Shown here one piece after another: positions 58,433 through 64,000 of a DNA stretch of 64,000 bases. The DNA lies in the NCBI RefSeq assembly GCF_024198215.1, contig NZ_JAKCFA010000001.1:434001-498000 (forward strand). Direction: 5' to 3'. The stretch comes from Myxococcus qinghaiensis. GTDB taxonomy: Bacteria; Myxococcota; Myxococcia; Myxococcales; Myxococcaceae. Under the pieces are notes generated by a model that had not been told where the DNA came from, did no database searches, and saw only the letters and a list, made by a program, of their open reading frames with translations. The translations under genes and the position numbers were made by a program. Numbering within the stretch: position 1 is the first letter of the stretch; every line of letters starts with the position of its first letter.

Positions 58433-60769
58433 ATGGACGACCTCAAGAGCGTCACCGTCGGCTCCCTGAGGGAGCTGGCCCGGAAGCACCTGGGGAGCGG
58501 ATACAGCAAGCTCAATAAGGAAGAGTTGATTGCCGCCCTGGCCGGGTTCGTGCCCTCGCTCGCCAGGCTCGCCCGGTTGGTCGGCATCGAGCTTCCTCGC
58601 AAAAGCCCCGCCGCGAAGAGGTCCGCGTCCGGACCCGCCAAGGCCGTGACGCCCTCCGCCAGGTCCAAGCAGGAGACTCGGAGCGCGCCCAAGGCCACTC
58701 CCTCGGTGAAGGTCCCAACGGGGACTTCCAAGAAGGCCAAGGCCGAGCCCTCGGTGAAGGGAAAGGCGGCGGCCGCCAAGGCGAAGGGCGCGGCGAAGTC
58801 CGGGACGACGCCCGCCCAGGCGAAGGCACAGGCTGCGGTGAAAGTTCCGGCCACGTCATCCAAGGAGAAGGTCGCGGCGGTGGCATCCAAGAGGAAGGCT
58901 CCGAGCAAGCCCCCGGCGAAGGTCGCGGAGGTGGCATCCGCGGAGAAGGCCCCGGACACGTCTCCGGCGAAGGTCGCGGCGGTGACATCCAAGGAGAAGG
59001 CCTCGGGCACGACTTCGGCGAAGGTCGCGGCGATGGCGTCGAGGATTCTGGGCAAGCTCCCCGCGAAGGTCGCGGCGGCGGCGGCCAAGGCGCTGGGCAA
59101 GCTCCCTGGGAAGTTCGAAGCGCCACCTGTTGCACCCCTCGTCGATGCGAGAACGCCCTCGGACCCACTCGCCACGGACACGCCGCGTGCAAAGACTCCA
59201 CGGAAGGCGGCCACCGAGATGTCCGAGCAGGGACGTGTCTCCGCACCCAACCGCGTGGCGGCCAAGCGCGCCTCAGAGAAGTCCGACAGTCCACCTTCCG
59301 CACGCCCGGCCCACATCGTGAACTTCCCACCCAAGCCTCGTGGTTCGCGTGACACCGTGACGTCGACCGAGCCCGAAGCCGTGTCCGGTGCCAGCCATGA
59401 CGCGGCGCGGCCCTCCAGCCCGTCTTCCTCCAGCACCGAGGCTCCGCCGTCAGTGGAGCCCATCGAACAGCACCCCGCGGAGCCGCTCATCGAGGGCTTC
59501 TTCGTCGCGCGCGTCCGAGGCGAGGCAGAGGCCCGTCGCCATCACCTCCAGCAGCCTCCCGAGCCCACTCCGGAGCCACCCCCCTTCGCCGCGGCGGAGC
59601 CTGAAGCACAAGAGCCGCTTCCCCGCGAGTACCACGACGACACCGCGTTGCTGCTCCCGCGCGACCCGCACACCCTCTTCGCCCTCTGGGATTTCAGCCC
59701 CGCCACGCGGTCTCGCGCGATGAAGGGACTGGAGGAGCCTCGCGCCGTCCTGCGCGTCTTCGATGGGGACTCCCTCGTGCGCGAGATGGACTGCGCACTG
59801 GAGTCACGCGGTTACTACATCCATGGGCTTCCAGCGGGCCGCCCCTACCGGGTCGAGGCCCATTTCGTCGGCCGCGATGGCAAGGCGCATCGCATCGGCC
59901 CCTCCAGCAATCGCGTGGCGCTCCCTCCCACGGGCGTATCGACGGACACCTCCGTGCGCTTCCTGCGTCGGCCCGTCCCGGTGGAGCCCGAGGCCCCCGC
60001 CGCGGTGCCAGTCCCCACGTTGGCGCCGGAGAATCACGAGCGCGAATACATCACGTGGCACCGGGTCAACCTGCCCGGGAGCGCGGGAGTGAAGGACATC
60101 CCCGTGGTCCACCGCGAAGGCGTCGGGCCCGGTGTTCCTCCCTCTCCCGAGGGACCCGGCTCCCAGGTGGACTCCGGCACCTATCTGCAAGGCGTCGAGC
60201 GCGCACCAGGCGCCTCGGACCAGCGCTACGTCGCCTCGCATCGCTACCTGGATGCACAAGGGCGCGCGCCAGGTGCCTCGGACATGCGGTACGGCGAAGG
60301 CCCGGTGCTTCCCGTCTCGTCGCCGCGCGCGTTCGAATACCTGGAGCTCGGGCAGGTGCGCGCTCCGGGCTCCTCTGAACAGCGCTACCAGGAAGGCGCG
60401 ACACAGACCTCGGGCAAGGACGCCCGTCCTCCGTACCAGTACCTGGACATCGCTCGCGCGCCGGGCGCGTCGGACATGCGCTACGCCGAGCCTCCTCCCA
60501 GGTCCGCCGGACCCACGGACGCAGCTGGCCTCGCGGCGCCTCCTCGCCCCACGGGCTCCCCGGAGCTGCACTACTTCGAGGCCCCCGCGCGTGCACCCGG
60601 TGCCTCGGACCAGCGCTACTTCGAGTCGCCGCCGCGTGCTCCTGGAGCCTCGGACCGGCGCTACTCGGACCTGGCGGGAGGCTTGATTCCAGAGCCGGTG
60701 AAGCAGGTGACAGGCAGCTCGGACCAGGACTCGTACCGGAAGCCGCCCTCGGGCGGGGGCCGCTCGTGA
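58433..60769 (+). CDS. DUF4912 protein with SAP/Rho-N-like start and repeat tail
   Basis: A 778-residue protein. Residues 1-40 look like a Rho-N/SAP helix-extended-helix (SLRELARKHLGSGYSKLNKE). Residues 50-350 are Lys/Ala-rich and disordered, with histone H1-like KKAKAE blocks. DUF4912 is at about 395-530 (YHDDTALLLPRDPHTLFALW, GYYIHGLPAGRPYRVEAHFV). The tail (550-778) carries six copies of R-A-P-G-A-S-D-x-R-Y or close variants spaced irregularly. No enzyme activity is known for DUF4912. The ATG at 58433 is preferred over TTG 58427. It lies 25 bases before the GH57 gene and is divergent from the glycosyltransferase. Confidence 0.85.
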   Translation: MDDLKSVTVGSLRELARKHLGSGYSKLNKEELIAALAGFVPSLARLARLVGIELPRKSPAAKRSASGPAKAVTPSARSKQETRSAPKATPSVKVPTGTSKKAKAEPSVKGKAAAAKAKGAAKSGTTPAQAKAQAAVKVPATSSKEKVAAVASKRKAPSKPPAKVAEVASAEKAPDTSPAKVAAVTSKEKASGTTSAKVAAMASRILGKLPAKVAAAAAKALGKLPGKFEAPPVAPLVDARTPSDPLATDTPRAKTPRKAATEMSEQGRVSAPNRVAAKRASEKSDSPPSARPAHIVNFPPKPRGSRDTVTSTEPEAVSGASHDAARPSSPSSSSTEAPPSVEPIEQHPAEPLIEGFFVARVRGEAEARRHHLQQPPEPTPEPPPFAAAEPEAQEPLPREYHDDTALLLPRDPHTLFALWDFSPATRSRAMKGLEEPRAVLRVFDGDSLVREMDCALESRGYYIHGLPAGRPYRVEAHFVGRDGKAHRIGPSSNRVALPPTGVSTDTSVRFLRRPVPVEPEAPAAVPVPTLAPENHEREYITWHRVNLPGSAGVKDIPVVHREGVGPGVPPSPEGPGSQVDSGTYLQGVERAPGASDQRYVASHRYLDAQGRAPGASDMRYGEGPVLPVSSPRAFEYLELGQVRAPGSSEQRYQEGATQTSGKDARPPYQYLDIARAPGASDMRYAEPPPRSAGPTDAAGLAAPPRPTGSPELHYFEAPARAPGASDQRYFESPPRAPGASDRRYSDLAGGLIPEPVKQVTGSSDQDSYRKPPSGGGRS
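60200..60670 (+). repeat. Decapeptide-coding repeats RAPGASDxRY
   Basis: Six copies of the codons for R-A-P-G-[AS]-[SD]-[DE]-x-R-Y within the DUF4912 gene, separated by 12-55 variable codons. Positions of variation are mostly the residue before R-Y (Q, M or R). Confidence 0.75.
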
Positions 60770-60794
60770 ACCCGCAAGGACACCTCTCCAAACC

Positions 60795-62384
60795 ATGAGC
60801 CTGGGCTCCCTCTCACTCGTCCTTCACGCGCACCTCCCGTTCGTCCGACACCCCGAGCACGAGGACTTCCTCGAGGAAGACTGGCTCTACGAGGCCATCT
60901 CCGAGACGTACCTCCCGCTGCTCCTCGCCTTCGACTCCCTGGCGGAGGACGGCGTCCCGTTCCGCCTGGCGATGACGCTGTCGCCCACGCTCGTCACCAT
61001 GCTGCGCGACGAGCTGCTGATGACGCGCTACGCACGGAAGCTGGAGCAGCTGTGCGAGCTGGGCGCGCGCGAGGTCCACCGCACCCGGACCGATGCGACC
61101 TTCGGCCCCCTGGCTCGCTTCTACCGGGACCACTTCGAGACGCTGCGCCGCGCCTTCCACGACCGCTACCGAGGGGACCTCGTCGCCGCGTTCCGACGCC
61201 TCCAGGACGCGGGCCATCTGGACATCCTCACGTGCAATGCGACGCATGGGTTCCTGCCCCTCATGCAGCAGGTGCCGGAGGCCGTGCGCGCCCAGGTGAT
61301 GGTGGCCGCCAACCACTACCGTCAGCACTTCGGAAGAGACCCGGCCGGCATCTGGCTGGCCGAGTGCGGCTACTACCCGGGCCTGGAGCGAATCCTCGCC
61401 GCCGAGCGCATCCGCTACTTCTTCGTGGACACGCATGGCCTGACGGACGCCGTTCCGCGTCCCCTGCACGGCCCCTATGCGCCCATCTTCACCGAGGCCG
61501 GTGTCGCCGCCTTCGCCAGAGACCCCGAGAGCAGCCAGCAGGTCTGGAGCTCCGAGTACGGCTATCCCGGCGACCCGGACTACCGCGAGTTCTATCGGGA
61601 CATCGGCTGGGACCTGGACCTGGACTACATCCGGCCCTTCATCCAGCCGACGGGAGACAGGAAGAACACCGGCTTCAAGTACTACCGCATCACCGGGAAG
61701 ACGAACGACAAGCGCCCCTATGACCCCGCGCTGGCGCGAGAGCGCGCCGCCGTGCACGCCGGCAACTTCCTCTTCAACCGGCAGCGGCAGATAGAGCACC
61801 TGGCCTCGCGCCTCGGTGGTCGCAAGCCCGTGGTCGTCTCGCCCTATGACGCGGAGCTGTTCGGCCACTGGTGGTTCGAGGGGCCGTGGTTCCTGGAGGC
61901 CTTCATCCGCAAGGCGGCGAGCGAGCAGTCCACCTTCGACCTGGTGACGCCGTTGGATGACCTGCGAGAGAACCCAGAGAATCAGGTGGCCACGCCGCCG
62001 ATGTCCTCGTGGGGCGCGGGCGGCTACGCCCACATGTGGCTGGATGGCACCAATGACTGGGTCTACCGCCACCTGACTCACTGCGCGCGGAAGATGGTGG
62101 AGCTCGCGCGTGACTTTCCAGACGCTCCGGCGCTCCAGCGTCGCGCGCTCAACCAGGCCGCGCGGGAGCTGATGCTCGCGCAGAGCTCCGACTGGGCCTT
62201 CATCCTGAAGACGGGCACCATGGTGGAGTACGCGAAGCGGCGCACCCAGGAGCACGTCCAGCACTTCCTCCGGCTGCACGACGAGCTGCGGGCGGGCACC
62301 ATCGACGAGGGCTGGCTTGCTCAGCTGGAGGGGCGCGACAACCTCTTCCCGGAGCTCGATTACCGCCTCTATCGACTGGGATGA
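60795..62384 (+). CDS. GH57 1,4-alpha-glucan branching enzyme
   Basis: A 529-residue GH57 enzyme, the size of thermophile branching enzymes. The N-terminal HAHLPFVRHPEHED is the family start. The nucleophile is E190 in GIWLAECGYYPG and the acid/base is D352 in VVSPYDAELFGHWWFEGP, near the known E184 and D353 of the Thermus enzyme. It would make alpha-1,6 branches in a glycogen-like polymer in the cytoplasm. It lies 25 bases after the DUF4912 gene and is co-transcribed with it. A hairpin follows the stop. Confidence 0.92.
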   Translation: MSLGSLSLVLHAHLPFVRHPEHEDFLEEDWLYEAISETYLPLLLAFDSLAEDGVPFRLAMTLSPTLVTMLRDELLMTRYARKLEQLCELGAREVHRTRTDATFGPLARFYRDHFETLRRAFHDRYRGDLVAAFRRLQDAGHLDILTCNATHGFLPLMQQVPEAVRAQVMVAANHYRQHFGRDPAGIWLAECGYYPGLERILAAERIRYFFVDTHGLTDAVPRPLHGPYAPIFTEAGVAAFARDPESSQQVWSSEYGYPGDPDYREFYRDIGWDLDLDYIRPFIQPTGDRKNTGFKYYRITGKTNDKRPYDPALARERAAVHAGNFLFNRQRQIEHLASRLGGRKPVVVSPYDAELFGHWWFEGPWFLEAFIRKAASEQSTFDLVTPLDDLRENPENQVATPPMSSWGAGGYAHMWLDGTNDWVYRHLTHCARKMVELARDFPDAPALQRRALNQAARELMLAQSSDWAFILKTGTMVEYAKRRTQEHVQHFLRLHDELRAGTIDEGWLAQLEGRDNLFPELDYRLYRLG

Positions 62385-62390
62385 GCACCG

Positions 62391-62411
62391 GGGCCCGTGG
62401 GTGGCGGGCCT
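62391..62411 (+). terminator. Terminator hairpin after the GH57 gene
   Basis: GGCCCG (62392-62397) / CGGGCC (62405-62410) with a 7-base loop and a flanking G-U pair, followed by GATTGTTAC, 7 bases after the stop codon. Confidence 0.5.
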
Positions 62412-62482
62412 GATTGTTACGCTGGATGACCATCGGCCGTTTCGCTTGCCGGACCGCATTTCGGCTTTAGCTTGGGGAGCAT

Positions 62483-63949
62483 ATGAACCGTTCTTCCGTC
62501 GCGTTCCGGAGCGCCCTGGCCGCCGCGCTGCTCCTCGCCGTCCCGTCGGCTTCGTGGGCACAGGCTCCGGCGCCCGCTCCCGCGCAGGGCCAGCCCGGCA
62601 ACCTCCAACCGGCCACGCGCGAGGCGCAGGCGCTTCCCTCGCTGGCGCCGCTGGTGGACTCGGTGAAGTCGGCCGTCGTCAACGTGGACGTGCAGGCGCG
62701 CGGCGGTGGAGGCGCGAGGGGCATGGAGGACAACCCGCTCTTCGACCGCTTCTTCGGCGGCGGCGCGGGGGGCAGGGGAGGGCGCGAGCAGCTCCGCCAG
62801 GGCGCGGGCTCCGGCTTCATCATCGAGCCGACGGGCATCGTCCTCACCAACAACCACGTGGTGGAGGACGCCGTCTCCATCACCGTGCGCCTGGATGACG
62901 GACGCTCGTTCTCCGCCTCGGTGGTGGGCAGAGACCCTCTCACCGACGTCGCGGTGGTGAAGATCAAGGACAAGGTGGAGGGCCTGCCCACGGTGAAGCT
63001 GGGCGACTCCGACGGACTGCGCGTGGGGGACTGGGTCGTCGCCATCGGCAATCCCTTCGGGCTCGCGTCCAGCGTCAGCCTGGGCATCGTCTCCGCGCGA
63101 GCGCGCGACATCGGCGCGGGGCCGTACGACGAGTTCCTCCAGACGGACGCGGCCATCAACCCGGGCAACTCCGGCGGACCGCTGTTCAACATGCGAGGCG
63201 AAGTGGTCGGCATCAACACCGCCATCGTCGGCGGTGGCACGGGCATCGGCTTCGCGGTGCCCAGCAACCTGGTGAAGGCGCTGGTGCCGCAGCTCGAGAA
63301 GGACGGCTCCGTCACGCGCGCGTGGCTGGGCGTGGGCATCCAGGACCTGACGCGCGACTTGTCGAGCGCGCTCAAGCTGCCGGTGACGGAGGGCGCCATC
63401 CTCACGCAGGTGAACCCGGGCTCTCCGGCGGCGAAGGCGGGCCTGAAGTCGGACGACGTCGTCACCGCCATCGACGGGCAGACGGTGACGTCCAGCGGCC
63501 AGCTCACGCGCACCGTGGCGCTCAAGCGTCCGGGCAGCACCTCCACGCTGACGGTGTTCCGCGAGGGCAAGAAGCAGGACGTGAAGGTGATGCTCGGCAC
63601 CCGTCCCGACCTGGAAGGCGTGGCCGCGCGCAAGCAGCAGGGGGACGACTCGCAGGAGAGCTCGCGCCGCGTGGGCGTCAGCCTCCAGAACCTCGATGCG
63701 CGCACCGCGCAGCAGGCGGGCTTCAACGAGCGTCAGGGCGCCCTCATCACCGACGTGATTCCGGGCTCTCCGGCGGACCGCGCGCAGCTCGAGCCGGGCA
63801 TGCTCGTCGTGGAAGCCAACCGCAAGCCGGTGAACAACGCGGACGACCTGGCCAAGGCGATTCGCGCCGCGCCCGCGGGCAGCACGCTGCTCCTGCGCGT
63901 GGCCTCTCCGGGAGGCGGCCGACTGCTGCGCGCGCTGCGCATGCCGTAG
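62483..63949 (+). CDS. htrA: Periplasmic serine protease/chaperone of the HtrA (DegP/DegQ) family
   Basis: A 488-residue exported protease for misfolded envelope proteins. Signal peptide: residues 1-26 (LAAALLLAVPSASWA). The catalytic triad is H125 (LTNNHVVEDA), D155 (DPLTDVAVVK) and S230 (INPGNSGGPL). The LA loop region is Gly-rich (GGGAGGRGGREQ, about 92-103). Two PDZ domains follow (about 305-395 and 410-485), so the layout is DegP/DegQ rather than DegS. GGGGAG lies 3 bases before the ATG. It has its own transcript, since a terminator separates it from the GH57 gene. Confidence 0.94.
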   Translation: MNRSSVAFRSALAAALLLAVPSASWAQAPAPAPAQGQPGNLQPATREAQALPSLAPLVDSVKSAVVNVDVQARGGGGARGMEDNPLFDRFFGGGAGGRGGREQLRQGAGSGFIIEPTGIVLTNNHVVEDAVSITVRLDDGRSFSASVVGRDPLTDVAVVKIKDKVEGLPTVKLGDSDGLRVGDWVVAIGNPFGLASSVSLGIVSARARDIGAGPYDEFLQTDAAINPGNSGGPLFNMRGEVVGINTAIVGGGTGIGFAVPSNLVKALVPQLEKDGSVTRAWLGVGIQDLTRDLSSALKLPVTEGAILTQVNPGSPAAKAGLKSDDVVTAIDGQTVTSSGQLTRTVALKRPGSTSTLTVFREGKKQDVKVMLGTRPDLEGVAARKQQGDDSQESSRRVGVSLQNLDARTAQQAGFNERQGALITDVIPGSPADRAQLEPGMLVVEANRKPVNNADDLAKAIRAAPAGSTLLLRVASPGGGRLLRALRMP

Positions 63950-63962
63950 TGGAGCGACGGAC

Positions 63963-64000
63963 ATGAGCGTCAACTACGTCGCGCTCGGAGACAGCACCGC
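63963..64000 (+). CDS. SGNH/GDSL hydrolase, N-terminus only
   Basis: An ATG at 63963 with GGAG 8 bases upstream opens a frame that runs off the window. The first residues MSVNYVALGDSTA contain the G-D-S block of SGNH/GDSL esterases, with the catalytic serine at residue 11. It is 13 bases after the htrA stop and likely co-transcribed. Only 12 full codons are visible, so the rest is unknown. Confidence 0.6.
   Translation, partial: MSVNYVALGDST

Overview
The window is high-GC DNA with strong G/C preference at third codon positions, frequent GTG starts and short intergenic gaps. It comes from a myxobacterium (Myxococcota, most likely Cystobacterineae, near Myxococcus/Corallococcus). The best marker is a 1413-residue AglZ protein (pseudo-receiver plus a very long coiled coil), a gliding-motility protein of that group. 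A eukaryote-like Ser/Thr kinase, many lipoproteins and a RpoH-like sigma factor agree. No tRNA, rRNA, CRISPR array, transposase or phage gene was seen.

Layout. 1-491: 3'-truncated lipoprotein gene. 587-5931 (minus): six-gene metal (probably zinc) uptake operon made of a small exported protein, an outer-membrane beta-barrel, a ZnuA-like binding protein, a lipoprotein, an ABC ATPase and a permease. It is headed by a promoter overlapped by an inverted repeat. 6071-8504 (plus): Rieske protein, GTP cyclohydrolase I, FAD-linked oxidoreductase. 8725-12243 (plus): RpoH-like sigma factor, exported TPR protein, long-chain acyl-CoA synthetase. 12376-14282: lone TatA, and a divergent histidine-kinase/response-regulator pair in which the kinase looks degenerate. 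14385-16013: SCP2 protein and a CoA-transferase/racemase. 16173-22195 (minus): RND efflux operon (adaptor, pump, MarR regulator, exported protein) with a recognisable promoter/operator. 22598-25582: acyl-CoA dehydrogenase and small lipoprotein, zinc-ribbon and membrane proteins.

25680-32427 (plus): RlmE and a giant alpha-2-macroglobulin-like protein with an intact thioester motif. 32860-34029: predicted secreted EndoU-type ribonuclease whose 3' end is tandemly duplicated. 34126-37143 (minus): tyrS, ymdB and 5-formyl-THF cyclo-ligase behind a candidate 6S RNA. 37218-39507: exported TPR-like protein, non-RD Ser/Thr kinase, small proline-rich protein. 39484-43408: beta-helix lipoprotein, cysteine desulfurase, DHH phosphoesterase. 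43597-45894: Fic-fold protein lacking its catalytic histidine beside an uncharacterised AAA+ ATPase. 46021-49940: IlvE, patatin, MoxR ATPase, small membrane protein. 50108-54349: aglZ. 54449-62384: alpha-glucan-type locus (repeat-rich GT4 glycosyltransferase, divergent DUF4912 repeat protein, GH57 branching enzyme). 62483 to the end: HtrA/DegP protease and the first codons of an SGNH hydrolase.

Among the less ordinary items are the EndoU nuclease with its duplicated tail, the Fic pseudo-enzyme/AAA+ pair, the GT4-DUF4912-GH57 locus with two repeat-rich proteins, the candidate 6S RNA, and two promoters whose spacers carry perfect inverted repeats. All assignments come from reading the sequence; no database search was run.
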